Source of the DNA: Planctomycetota bacterium
GTDB lineage: Bacteria; Planctomycetota; Phycisphaerae; Phycisphaerales; SM1A02
Direction of reading: 5' to 3'
DNA: 32,695 nucleotides
Assembly (NCBI GenBank): GCA_017859745.1
Contig: JAFMML010000033.1
Span: 1-32,695, forward strand
Below are positions 22,549 to 30,224 of this stretch, in pieces. Within the stretch, counting starts at the first letter, position 1. Each line of letters starts with the position of its first letter. The notes under the pieces are model-generated. The model saw only the letters and a program-made list of their open reading frames with translations, did not search any database and was not told the origin of the DNA. Both the position numbers and the translations under genes were made by a program.

Positions 22549-23628
22549 ATGCAGATCCACCACCAGCTCGCCGCAACCCTGCCGCTGATCGCCGCATCGG
22601 CCGTGTTCGCCGCGGCCCCGCAGGCGGCGCCGCAGCCCGCGGGACCGTCGCTTTCGATCGGCGACAAGGCTCCCGCGCTCGACATCGCCCATTGGGTCCG
22701 TGGAGAGAAGATGGACGGCTTCGAATCGGGCAAGACGACCGTCGTCGAGTTCTGGGCCACCTGGTGCGGACCTTGCAAGGCCAGCATGCCCCACCTGACC
22801 GAGTTGCAGAAGCAGTACGCCGACCGGGGCGTGCGAATCGTCGGCATCAGCGACGAGGAGCTCGAGAAGGTCTCGACCTTCCTCGGCACCGACGAGTGGA
22901 AGAAGAAGGCCCAGTACACCGTGTGCACCGACCCCGACCGCTCCAACCACACCAACTACATGACGGCCGCCGGCCAGCGGGGCATCCCCACCGCGTTCGT
23001 CGTCGACGGCGACGGACGCGTGGCGTGGATCGGGCATCCCATGAACATGGACGAGCCGCTCGCGAAGATCGTCGCCGGCAACTGGGACACCGACGCCTAC
23101 GCCGTCGAGTGGAAGAAGGAGCAGGCCCGCAAGAACGCATGGTCGGCTCGGAGCCGCCCCTTCTTCATGGCGACCCGCGCCGGCGACTTCGCCAAGGCCG
23201 TCGAGCTGCTCGACGCCCAGATCGCCGAGCATCCCGACGATCTCGAGACCCGGATGCGCCGGGTGCAGATCATGGTCATCGAACTCGACCGCGCGGACGA
23301 GGCGATGGGCGACGCTCGCGAGATCGTCGCGACGACCGACAGCCCGCAGCTGCTCAACGCCATGTCCTGGTCGATCCTGGAATCCGGCAAGGCCGAGGGC
23401 GACGTCCTCGACATGGCGATGACCGCCGCGAAGAAGGCCACGAAGCTTTCCGAACGCAAGGACGGCTCGATCCTCGACACGCTCGCCCGGGCCTACTGGG
23501 AGAGCGGCGACGCGGCGACGGCGATCCGCATCCAGAAGGAGGCGATCGGCGTCACTCCCGCAGGGCGGATGAAGGACTCCCTCGAGAAGACCCTCGCGGA
23601 GTACGAGTCCGCCAAGACCGCCGGCTGA
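22549..23628 (+). CDS. Exported TlpA-like thioredoxin with C-terminal TPR-like helices
   Basis: 359 aa. The signal peptide MQIHHQLAATLPLIAASAVFAAAPQ ends near residue 22-25 with AxA sites. The redoxin domain (about 35-170) has VVEFWATWCGPCKASMPHL with active-site Cys73 and Cys76, GVRIVGISDEE and the cis-Pro loop GQRGIPTAFVVDGDGRVAWIGHP. From about residue 200 helix pairs follow (FFMATRAGDFAKAVELLDAQIAEHP and LDTLARAYWESGDAATAIRIQKEAI), which read as TPR-like repeats. This redoxin/TPR build occurs in planctomycetes and Bacteroidetes. It would act in periplasmic disulfide reduction or protein folding. It has its own promoter, leader hairpin and terminator, so it is probably monocistronic. Confidence 0.92.
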   Translation: MQIHHQLAATLPLIAASAVFAAAPQAAPQPAGPSLSIGDKAPALDIAHWVRGEKMDGFESGKTTVVEFWATWCGPCKASMPHLTELQKQYADRGVRIVGISDEELEKVSTFLGTDEWKKKAQYTVCTDPDRSNHTNYMTAAGQRGIPTAFVVDGDGRVAWIGHPMNMDEPLAKIVAGNWDTDAYAVEWKKEQARKNAWSARSRPFFMATRAGDFAKAVELLDAQIAEHPDDLETRMRRVQIMVIELDRADEAMGDAREIVATTDSPQLLNAMSWSILESGKAEGDVLDMAMTAAKKATKLSERKDGSILDTLARAYWESGDAATAIRIQKEAIGVTPAGRMKDSLEKTLAEYESAKTAG

Positions 23629-23675
23629 CGCACCCGGCCCTCGCGCCGACCACCATTGATCGGATCGAACCCGCT

Positions 23676-23708
23676 CGACGCCCCGGCCCGACCGCCGGGG
23701 CGTCGTTT
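23676..23708 (+). terminator. Intrinsic terminator after the thioredoxin-like gene
   Basis: CGACGCCCCGG (23676-23686) pairs perfectly with CCGGGGCGTCG (23695-23705) across an 8-nt loop and is followed by TTT. It starts 47 bp beyond the stop codon at 23628. Confidence 0.8.
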
Positions 23709-23733
23709 GGTTCATGCGGTCGCCATCTGGACG

Positions 23734-24837
23734 TCAGGCGTCCACCTCGACCTCGCAGCCCGCCTCGGCCGAGCGATAGATCGCGTCGATCGCCGCCTGG
23801 GTGCGACGACACTCGCCGACCGGCGCAACCCGAGGTCCCTCGCCGCGGATCGCGGCCGCGAACGTCTCGTACTGCCGTCGCCACGCCGCCTGCCCGCCGT
23901 CCTCGGTCTCGAGCACCGGCTGCACGTCGAGCAGGCGACCGTCCTCCTCGGTGGCGATGCGAACGGAGTTTCCCAGCGGCTCGAAGAAGAGGCCCGCGCG
24001 ATCGCCAAGCAGGACGATCCCGTCCCGCACGGCGCCATCCACGAGGTTCGCCGCCCAGGCCACGTTCATCTCGAAGGTCGCGCCGCCTTCGAGGCGCAGC
24101 AGCGCCGAAGCGTGGTCCTCGACGTCGAAGACCCCGCCCGGCCTCGGCGGGCCGCCCCACATCTCCTGATGCACGTAGGACCCGATGTCGCGACCGAACG
24201 TCGCGTAGGTGACGCCGCTTGCCCGCAGGACACGCGGCTGCGCCAGCACGTGAAGCACCAGATCGATGACGTGTACGCCAAGATCGATCAACGGCCCGCC
24301 CCCCGACATCGACTTGTCGGTGAACCATCCGCCGAGGCCGGGGATCCCCCGCCGACGATGCAGGTTGGCCCTGGCCTGATACACCGTTCCGAGGCGTCCC
24401 GACTCGACGATCCGGGCCACCTCGGCGGCGACGGGAGTGTGGCGACAGACCAGTCCGATCTGCAGGATCCGACCGCTCGACGCCTCCGCTTCGGCGAGTC
24501 GGTCGCATTCGGCCGCGTTCATGCCGGCCGGCTTCTCGAGCAGGACGTGCCGCCCGGCCGCGAGCGCCGCCTCGGCCAGCGGACGATGCGTGGCGTTGGG
24601 AGTCGCGATCGCCACCGCGTCGACACCCTCTTCGTCGAGCAACGCGTCGAGATCGGCGACCACCCGCCCGCCATGACGCTCGGCCAGGGCCTCGGCGCGG
24701 GATCGGTCGGCGTCGCAGACGACCTCGAGCGACCATCCCGCCCGTCGTGCCGCGTCGGCATGGACTTCGCCGATGCCGCCGGCGCCGACGAGGCCGAGTC
24801 GGAGGGACGGAGGCGCAGAGCGGTCGGGCTGAGGCAT
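23734..24837 (-). CDS. Gfo/Idh/MocA family NAD(P)-dependent oxidoreductase
   Basis: 367 aa from ATG 24837, with GGAG 7 nt upstream. The N-terminal Rossmann domain reads LRLGLVGAGGIGEVHADAARRAGWSLEVVCDAD, and AIATPNATHRPLAEAALAAGRHVLLEKPAGMNAAE contains the family EKP motif whose lysine takes part in catalysis. The C-terminal alpha/beta domain includes GGWFTDKSMSGGGPLIDLGVHVIDLVLHVL, with the DxxxHxxD-like sequence near the substrate site, and a closing helix TQAAIDAIYRSAEAG. Such enzymes oxidise or reduce sugars and inositols; the substrate is unknown. Divergent from the DadA-like gene (108 bp), so the two may share regulation. Confidence 0.93.
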   Translation of the reverse strand: MPQPDRSAPPSLRLGLVGAGGIGEVHADAARRAGWSLEVVCDADRSRAEALAERHGGRVVADLDALLDEEGVDAVAIATPNATHRPLAEAALAAGRHVLLEKPAGMNAAECDRLAEAEASSGRILQIGLVCRHTPVAAEVARIVESGRLGTVYQARANLHRRRGIPGLGGWFTDKSMSGGGPLIDLGVHVIDLVLHVLAQPRVLRASGVTYATFGRDIGSYVHQEMWGGPPRPGGVFDVEDHASALLRLEGGATFEMNVAWAANLVDGAVRDGIVLLGDRAGLFFEPLGNSVRIATEEDGRLLDVQPVLETEDGGQAAWRRQYETFAAAIRGEGPRVAPVGECRRTQAAIDAIYRSAEAGCEVEVDA

Positions 24838-24945
24838 CGGGGATCTCCGGGACGTTGGCGGTGCCAAGGGTGCGATCGGCGGCGGCGGAACGCCGACAAT
24901 ACGGGGGTCCGCACCGAGCCTCAATCGCCGGAGCCGCCCCGCCGC

Positions 24946-26235
24946 ATGACCACCCGCCGCGACGAGACCGTCCTGATCGTGGGCGCCGGCGTCGTCGGCC
25001 TCGCGGCGGCGACCGAACTCGCCGAGCGGGGGATTCCCGTCGTCGTCTGCGATCGCGAACGCCCCGGCAGCGGCGCCTCCTGCGGAAACGCCGGCCTCGC
25101 GAGCTTCGGCCATCCTCCCCTGACCCGCCCTGGCGCCTCCTGGCGTGGTCTGCGATGGATGCTCGATCGACGCAGTCCGCTGCTGATCCGGCCTCGCCTC
25201 GATCCGTCCTTCCTGAGATGGCTGCTCTCGTTCCATCGTCATTGCCGGACCGATCACTTCGAGCGCTCGATGGCGGTGCTGGCCCGGCTGGGGCACGCGA
25301 GCCGTGAGCGCCTCGATCGCCTTCTCGACGTCGCAGGCGGCTGCGATCCGAGGCCCGACGGCTGGCTCGACGTCTACTCGACCGAGCGGGGACGAAAGGC
25401 CGCCGACGAGGAGGCGCTGCTGCACGAGCGATTCGGCTTCCCATCGGAGCCGTGGAGCGGGTCGACGCTCCGCGCGAGGGAACCGGCCTACCGCGACGGC
25501 GTCCGAGGCGCCCGCCACTATCGGCACGCGACGACCCTCGATCCGGGACGCCTCGTCGACGGGCTCTTCAGGAGTCTCGAACACCGCGGCGTGGAGTTTC
25601 GACTTGGGACCGGGGTGACGTCGCTGCGTCGGGACGCCGCAGGACATGTGCACGGGGCGATCCTCGACGACGGGCGAGAGATCGCCGCCGGAACCACCGT
25701 GCTCGCCGCCGGTGCATGGTCGGATCGCCTCGCGGCGCTCGTCGGACTGCGCCTTCCGCTCGAAGGCGCCCGCGGCTACCACGTCGAGTTCGAGTCCGCC
25801 GCGCCGATGCCTTCACGAGGCGCCGTCCTCCACGAGAGCTTCATCGCGATCACCGCCTTCAACGGGCGGCTGCGCCTCGCCGGGACCCTCGAACTCGCGG
25901 GCCTGGATCGGCCCTGGATGCGCGAGCGTCTCGAGCATCTGCCCCATGCGGCCTCGGAATGCCTGCACGGTCTCGACGGGGCGACCCGCGTGGGCGAATG
26001 GGCGGGCTACCGCCCCTGTCTCGCCGACGGGATGCCCGCCATCGGCCGGGTTCCCGGCCGCGAGGGCGTGCTCGTCGCCACCGGCCATGCCATGATGGGG
26101 GTGACGCTCGCACCGGTGACCGGCTTGATGATCGCCGAGCATGTCTGCGCCGGGCGGAGCACCTTCGACGATCCGATGCTCGACCCGGGGCGATTCGGTC
26201 CGACTCGAACCGGCTCGCATCGCGTCGCGAGTTGA
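24946..26235 (+). CDS. DadA-like FAD-dependent amino-acid oxidase/dehydrogenase
   Basis: 429 aa from ATG 24946. TVLIVGAGVVGLAAATELAERGIPVVVCDRE is a complete FAD-binding GxGxxG fold with the acidic end. CGNAGLASFGHPPLTRPG is the second conserved block of D-amino acid dehydrogenases. The middle holds LDPGRLVDGLFRSLEHRGVEF, and the C-terminus has GEWAGYRPCLADGMPAIGRVPGREGVLVATGHAMMGVTLAPVTGLMIAEHV, the usual DAO-family end. It probably oxidises a D-amino acid (or proline/sarcosine-type amine) and feeds electrons to the respiratory chain. Substrate not determined. The gene ends 35 bp before the 163-bp inverted-repeat element. Confidence 0.9.
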   Translation: MTTRRDETVLIVGAGVVGLAAATELAERGIPVVVCDRERPGSGASCGNAGLASFGHPPLTRPGASWRGLRWMLDRRSPLLIRPRLDPSFLRWLLSFHRHCRTDHFERSMAVLARLGHASRERLDRLLDVAGGCDPRPDGWLDVYSTERGRKAADEEALLHERFGFPSEPWSGSTLRAREPAYRDGVRGARHYRHATTLDPGRLVDGLFRSLEHRGVEFRLGTGVTSLRRDAAGHVHGAILDDGREIAAGTTVLAAGAWSDRLAALVGLRLPLEGARGYHVEFESAAPMPSRGAVLHESFIAITAFNGRLRLAGTLELAGLDRPWMRERLEHLPHAASECLHGLDGATRVGEWAGYRPCLADGMPAIGRVPGREGVLVATGHAMMGVTLAPVTGLMIAEHVCAGRSTFDDPMLDPGRFGPTRTGSHRVAS

Positions 26236-26270
26236 TCTCGCCACGACCGGCGGAATCGAGGCATCGGCCC

Positions 26271-26433
26271 AGGTCCTGTTTGACGGATCGGCGTCGACCC
26301 GAGAGGTTCGGAGGGGGCCCTCCCGCGAGGAGGGCGAAGCAGGCGATTCCCCAACGAATCGTCGATGCAGCCCGACGATGCGGGTGGTCGTCTCCGGGCC
26401 TCGAAGTCCCGATCGATCCGTCAAACAGGACCT
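26271..26433. repeat. 163-bp element with perfect 20-bp inverted ends and three internal hairpins
   Basis: AGGTCCTGTTTGACGGATCG (26271-26290) is repeated exactly, inverted, at 26414-26433. Between the arms three hairpins can form: 26317-26335 (7-bp stem, GCCCTCC/GGAGGGC), 26344-26361 (6 bp, CGATTC/GAATCG) and 26374-26392 (5 bp, GACGA/TCGTC). The arms thus enclose a cloverleaf-like fold. CGGCC lies outside both ends (26265-26269 and 26435-26439), a possible 5-bp target duplication if one extra base per side belongs to the element. It has no coding frame. It may be a MITE-like mobile element or a structured RNA. The right arm includes the first two of the three stop-codon bases of the ROK gene. 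Confidence 0.75.
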
Positions 26434-27367
26434 ACGGCCAGAGCCAGGCGGCGCCACGAACGCCGCTCGAGTCGCCGTGGGAGGGCTTGAGGATCGCGGT
26501 GTCGAAGGTGTCGGAGAAGACCCGCTTCGCGAGCGCCTCGGGCAATCGTTCGTAGAGGATTCCGAGGTTCCCCACGCCGCCGCCCAACACGATCGCATCG
26601 GGATCGAGCACGTTGCACACGACCGACAGGCCCCGCGCCAATCGATCGACCAGACGATCGAGCGCTCCCGCCGCGTCGGCGTCGCCCTTGCTCGCGGCGT
26701 CGGAGATCTCCGGCAATCTCCACGTTCGCCCGGTCCGGTCGGCGTGCTCCCGTTCGACCGCGGGCCCGGCGATCCACTGCTCGAGACAGTCGATCGCTCC
26801 GCAGTAGCACCGACGCGACGCCTCTTCGCGTTCCCCGTCGCCGCGGCGCGGCAGCGGCGTATGTCCCCACTCGCCGCCGATGCCGTTCCGACCGCGGAGC
26901 ACTCGTCCATCGACGACCACGCCCCCGCCGACGCCGGTGCCGAGGATCACGCCGAAGACGGTTCCGAATCCCGCGGCGGCGCCGTCGCACGCCTCGGACA
27001 GGGCGAAGCAGTTGGCGTCGTTCTCCGCTCGAATCGACCGCCCGATCGCCCGCTCGAGGTCCTCGATCACCGGACGGCCGTTGAGACAGACGCTGTTGGA
27101 GTTGCGCTGCAGTCCCGTGCGTGGCGAGATCGAACCGGGAAACGCAAGGCCGACCGGGGCCTTGGAATCGAGGCCGCGTCCGACGGTGTCGACCACCTCC
27201 GCCATCGCTCGGATCGTGCCCTCGTAGTCGCCCTGCGGCGTCGGCACCCGGGTCCTCGCTCCGATCTCACCATCGGGCTCGAGGCGAACCGCCTCGATCT
27301 TGGTGCCGCCGAGATCGACGCCGATGCGGGGGCGATCTGAGGTGACGACGGACGCATCGGGGCTCAT
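26432..27367 (-). CDS. ROK-family sugar kinase (fructokinase/glucokinase-like)
   Basis: 311 aa from ATG 27367, with GAGAG upstream. IGVDLGGTKIEAVRLE is the ATP phosphate-1 motif; FPGSISPRTGLQRNSNSVCLNGRPV and AENDANCFALSEA contain the catalytic Asp region; GVILGTGVGGGVVVDG is phosphate-2. The ROK signature GEWGHTPLP is followed by the zinc motif CYCGAIDCLEQWIAGPAVE. The end GDSSGVRGAAWLWP closely matches E. coli Mak (manno(fructo)kinase), so the protein is complete although its stop codon is inside the inverted-repeat end. It phosphorylates a hexose with ATP; fructose is likeliest but not proven. Divergent from the S9 peptidase gene with only 53 bp between. Confidence 0.92.
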   Translation of the reverse strand: MSPDASVVTSDRPRIGVDLGGTKIEAVRLEPDGEIGARTRVPTPQGDYEGTIRAMAEVVDTVGRGLDSKAPVGLAFPGSISPRTGLQRNSNSVCLNGRPVIEDLERAIGRSIRAENDANCFALSEACDGAAAGFGTVFGVILGTGVGGGVVVDGRVLRGRNGIGGEWGHTPLPRRGDGEREEASRRCYCGAIDCLEQWIAGPAVEREHADRTGRTWRLPEISDAASKGDADAAGALDRLVDRLARGLSVVCNVLDPDAIVLGGGVGNLGILYERLPEALAKRVFSDTFDTAILKPSHGDSSGVRGAAWLWP

Positions 27368-27404
27368 GGCGGACTCTCGCTGAGCGGGGACTCGACGAGG
27401 CGGA

Positions 27405-27414
27405 ATGGTACATT
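27405..27414. promoter_or_regulatory. Overlapping divergent -10 elements
   Basis: On plus, TACATT (27409-27414) ends 6 nt before the S9 peptidase ATG. On minus, TACCAT (27410-27405) lies about 38 nt before the ROK ATG. The two hexamers share the bases TA, so RNA polymerase could serve only one promoter at a time. Confidence 0.4.
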
Positions 27415-27420
27415 CCGACG

Positions 27421-29472
27421 ATGCCGACACGACCTTCGCGCGGGCGATCCGCACCGCGGCGCCGCCCGATCGGACCCTCGGACCTGCTCGAACTCGTCGG
27501 GGTCTCGGACCCTCGAATCTCGCCCGACGGCCGACGCATCCTCTTCACCCGAAGTCGCATCGAGGGGTGGCGGGTCGTCCGCAATCTCTGGACGGTGGAC
27601 GTCGACGGCAGGACGGACGCTCGACCGATCACCTCCGGCACCAACGACTCCGCCGGCCGATGGTCGCCAGACGGCACGATGATCGCCTTCATCCGCGGAG
27701 GCGAGCCGAAGGACGGCCGTCCGCAGGTCGCGGTGCTCGACCTTGCAGGCGGCGAAGCCCGCTTGGCGACCGATCTTCCCGAGGGTTCGCTGCGAGACGC
27801 GATCTGGTCTCCCAACGGCGACTCGATCCTGTTCGCGTTTCGCCGACGGGCCGAGGAACGCACCCGTACCGCGCGTGAGGTCCGTGAACGCGAGGGACGC
27901 TCAGATCCGCCGCGCATCGTCGAGGATCCCTGGTACCGCCTCGACGGCGACGGGTACTTCATGGCGGACCGCTTCGTCATCCAACATCTCGATCTCTCGT
28001 CCGGGGCGGTCCGCACGCTCTTCGACCGCGATCGCCTCGGCGAGTTCTCCTTCGACGTCTCGCCCGACGGCCGCACCCTCGCCGTCACCGCGCACACGTC
28101 GTCCACCGCGGTCCTCGATTCGTGGAAGACCGACCTGCTGCTGATCGACGTGGCGTCCGGACGACGGGCCAAGGTCGCCAAGGCGCCGATCGGCCCGAAG
28201 ACCGCCGTCCGCTTCAGTCCCGACGGGCGGATGCTGGCCTTCGCGGGTCGCGAGGATCGCGAGGACGGGCTGTACTCCACGCGGAACCTCGGTCTGTTCG
28301 TCGGCCGAACCGACGGTCGCGGCGGGTTTCGCGATCTGCTCGCGACGACCGACTGGTGCCTGCTCGCGGCCACGCTCTCGGACAGCCGCGAAGCGTCGTT
28401 CGCCCCGAGCGTCGCCTGGAGCAGAGACGGGCGGCGCCTGTTCGCCCGAGTGGGCTGGCAGGGCTCCGGCCGAATCGCCTCGGTGCCGATCGACGGCTCC
28501 ACGCCGCGCTTCGCAAGCCCGGAGGGCGTCGAACTCTCGATGGGCGACCTTTCCGCCGACGGTCGCCGAATGGCCCTCGCCGTCGGCGACATGACCACGC
28601 CCGACGAGATCGCCGTCGGCGACGTCGCAACAACGTCGATCCGCATCTCGACGCTGACCGACTCGAACGCCGGGTTCATCGCCTCGCGACATCTCGCAGC
28701 CCCGATCGAGCATTGGATCGAGACCACCGACGGCACGAAGGTCCAGGTGTGGGAACTGCGCCCGCCCGGCGTGCCGGCCTCGCGCCGAACGCCCGCGATC
28801 CTCGAGGTCCACGGCGGGCCGCACGCCCAGTACGGGCACACCTTCTTCCACGAGTTCCAGTGCCTCGCGGCAGCCGGATACACCGTCTTCTTCTCGAATC
28901 CGCGGGGCAGCAAGGGATACGGCCGCGACTTCTGCGAGGCGATCCGCGGCTCGTGGGGCGGCAAGGACTGGGAGGACGTGCGGGCCACGCTCTCGTTCAT
29001 CCGGGGGCGACGCAACATCGACGCCGGGCGTGTCGGCATCATGGGCGGCAGCTACGGCGGCTACATGACCAACTGGGCGATCGCCCACGATCCGTCGATT
29101 CCCGCGGCGATCACCGACCGCTGCGTCAGCAACATGGTCTCGATGCAGGGCAACAGCGACCACCTCGGCCGCCCCGACCGCTACTGGACCGGGGCGCCGT
29201 GGGATCGGCCCGAGGCGCTGTGGCGGTCGAGCCCCATCGCCCACTTCAAGGGCGTGCGCACGCCGACGCTCGTCATCCACAGCGAAGGCGACCTCCGCTG
29301 CAACGTCGAGCAGTCCGAGCAGGTCCACGCGGCACTCGTCGCCCAGAACGTCCCCACCCGCTTCGTCCGCTACCCCGCCTCGACGAGTCACGGCATGAGC
29401 CGCAGCGGCCCGCCGGACCTGCGGATCCACCGGCTCGGCGAGATCCTCGCGTGGTGGGATCGGTGGCTCTGA
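27421..29472 (+). CDS. S9 family (prolyl oligopeptidase/acylaminoacyl) peptidase
   Basis: 683 aa from ATG 27421. The N-terminal two-thirds is a beta-propeller built of WD40-like/TolB-like units: PRISPDGRRILFTRS, GRWSPDGTMIAFIRGG, AIWSPNGDSILFAFR and FDVSPDGRTLAVTAHTS. The alpha/beta-hydrolase domain follows: LEVHGGPHAQYGHTFFHEFQCLAAAGYTVFFSNPRGSKGYG, then GIMGGSYGGYMTNW. The catalytic triad is Ser544, Asp624 (SEGDLRC) and His657 (STSHGMSR). It cleaves small peptides, probably as a cytoplasmic aminoacyl- or dipeptidyl-releasing enzyme; no signal peptide is clear, as the start is basic. Likely leaderless, with TACATT 6 nt before the ATG. Confidence 0.94.
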   Translation: MPTRPSRGRSAPRRRPIGPSDLLELVGVSDPRISPDGRRILFTRSRIEGWRVVRNLWTVDVDGRTDARPITSGTNDSAGRWSPDGTMIAFIRGGEPKDGRPQVAVLDLAGGEARLATDLPEGSLRDAIWSPNGDSILFAFRRRAEERTRTAREVREREGRSDPPRIVEDPWYRLDGDGYFMADRFVIQHLDLSSGAVRTLFDRDRLGEFSFDVSPDGRTLAVTAHTSSTAVLDSWKTDLLLIDVASGRRAKVAKAPIGPKTAVRFSPDGRMLAFAGREDREDGLYSTRNLGLFVGRTDGRGGFRDLLATTDWCLLAATLSDSREASFAPSVAWSRDGRRLFARVGWQGSGRIASVPIDGSTPRFASPEGVELSMGDLSADGRRMALAVGDMTTPDEIAVGDVATTSIRISTLTDSNAGFIASRHLAAPIEHWIETTDGTKVQVWELRPPGVPASRRTPAILEVHGGPHAQYGHTFFHEFQCLAAAGYTVFFSNPRGSKGYGRDFCEAIRGSWGGKDWEDVRATLSFIRGRRNIDAGRVGIMGGSYGGYMTNWAIAHDPSIPAAITDRCVSNMVSMQGNSDHLGRPDRYWTGAPWDRPEALWRSSPIAHFKGVRTPTLVIHSEGDLRCNVEQSEQVHAALVAQNVPTRFVRYPASTSHGMSRSGPPDLRIHRLGEILAWWDRWL

Positions 29473-29496
29473 TCCCGATCGTCGTTCGCCAGCGAC

Positions 29497-29502
29497 TACA
29501 CT
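29497..29502 (+). promoter_or_regulatory. Candidate -10 (TACACT) close to the folE start
   Basis: TACACT ends 9 nt before ATG 29512, in a 39-bp gap without a Shine-Dalgarno site. Transcription would begin at or just before the ATG. Read-through from the S9 gene is also possible. Confidence 0.35.
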
Positions 29503-29511
29503 TCGCGACCC

Positions 29512-30123
29512 ATGTCAGACCTCAGCGACACCGCCCTTCCCGATCGGCCGGACGAGGATCCCGAAGGCACCGACATCGTCCGCAGGATGCTTCGCTACAT
29601 CGGCGAGGATCCCGAGCGAGAGGGACTCAAGGACACGCCGCGTCGCGTGGTCGGCGCCTGGAAGGAGCACTTCGCGGGCTACTACGCCGACCCGCTCGAA
29701 CCGCTCGCCCGCACCTTCAGCGAGGTCGAGGGCTACGACGAGCTGGTGCTGCTGCAGGACATCGAACTGCAGAGTCACTGCGAACACCACATCGTGCCCT
29801 TCGTCGGCAAGGCCCACGTCGCGTACATCCCCGACGGTCGCGTGGTCGGGCTCAGCAAGCTCGCTCGCGTCGTCGAGATCTTCTCGAAGCGCCTTCAGGT
29901 GCAGGAGAAGCTGACCGCTCAGATCGCCGGGGCCATTCAGGACGCCCTGCAGCCTCAGGGCGTCGCGGTCATCGTGCAGGCCCGCCACTTCTGCATGTGC
30001 TACCGCGGTGTGCGGCAGCCCGGCGCGTGGACCACCACGAGCAAGTTGCACGGGGTGTTCCTGAAGAGCGCCGCGGCGCGGATGGAGCTCTTCACGCTGA
30101 TCGGGATCCGCCCCGAGGCGTGA
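29512..30123 (+). CDS. folE: GTP cyclohydrolase I
   Basis: 203 aa from ATG 29512. It converts GTP to 7,8-dihydroneopterin triphosphate, the first step of folate and other pteridine synthesis. The family blocks are all here: RRMLRYIGEDPEREGLKDTPRRVVGAWKE, LQDIELQSHCEHHIVPFVGKAHVAYIPDGRVVGLSKLARVVEIFSKRLQVQEKLT and ARHFCMCYRGVRQPGAWTTTSKLHGVF. Zinc ligands are Cys90, His93 and Cys161. The N-terminal 20 residues are acidic and variable. The length matches the bacterial family (about 180-220). Followed after 101 bp by glyS, codirectional, with a tandem repeat and probable promoter between. Confidence 0.97.
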   Translation: MSDLSDTALPDRPDEDPEGTDIVRRMLRYIGEDPEREGLKDTPRRVVGAWKEHFAGYYADPLEPLARTFSEVEGYDELVLLQDIELQSHCEHHIVPFVGKAHVAYIPDGRVVGLSKLARVVEIFSKRLQVQEKLTAQIAGAIQDALQPQGVAVIVQARHFCMCYRGVRQPGAWTTTSKLHGVFLKSAAARMELFTLIGIRPEA

Positions 30124-30130
30124 GTCGCCG

Positions 30131-30160
30131 GTCCAGCGCGGTCCAGCGCGGTCCAGCGCG
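30131..30160. repeat. 10-bp tandem repeat, three copies
   Basis: GTCCAGCGCG occurs three times in a row (30131-30140, 30141-30150, 30151-30160), followed by a diverged GTTCAGAGGG (30161-30170). It lies 7 bp after the folE stop. No function is evident; replication slippage would explain it. Confidence 0.75.
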
Positions 30161-30182
30161 GTTCAGAGGGGTCCCGAGTGAT

Positions 30183-30218
30183 CCCCCGCCGGGGGTACCA
30201 TCTCCGCTTCGCCGGAGA
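30183..30218 (+). promoter_or_regulatory. glyS promoter and leader region with two small hairpins
   Basis: CCCCC (30183-30187) and GGGGG (30191-30195) form a tight hairpin just before TACCAT (30196-30201), a candidate -10. A second stem, TCTCCG (30201-30206) with CGGAGA (30213-30218), covers the GGAG ribosome site of glyS (ATG 30225). It could hide that site; a T-box does not fit in so short a leader. Confidence 0.35.
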
Positions 30219-30224
30219 CCCCTC

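Noticed and set aside
26236-26431. Simple bidirectional terminator explaining the 20-bp inverted arms
   Set aside because: The arms are 123 nt apart and have no T-tract; a terminator stem would be close and hairpin-forming. The inner 7-bp hairpin also lacks T-runs.
30171-30224. T-box or glycine riboswitch before glyS
   Set aside because: The likely leader is about 17 nt and too short; no specifier loop or T-box sequence is present.
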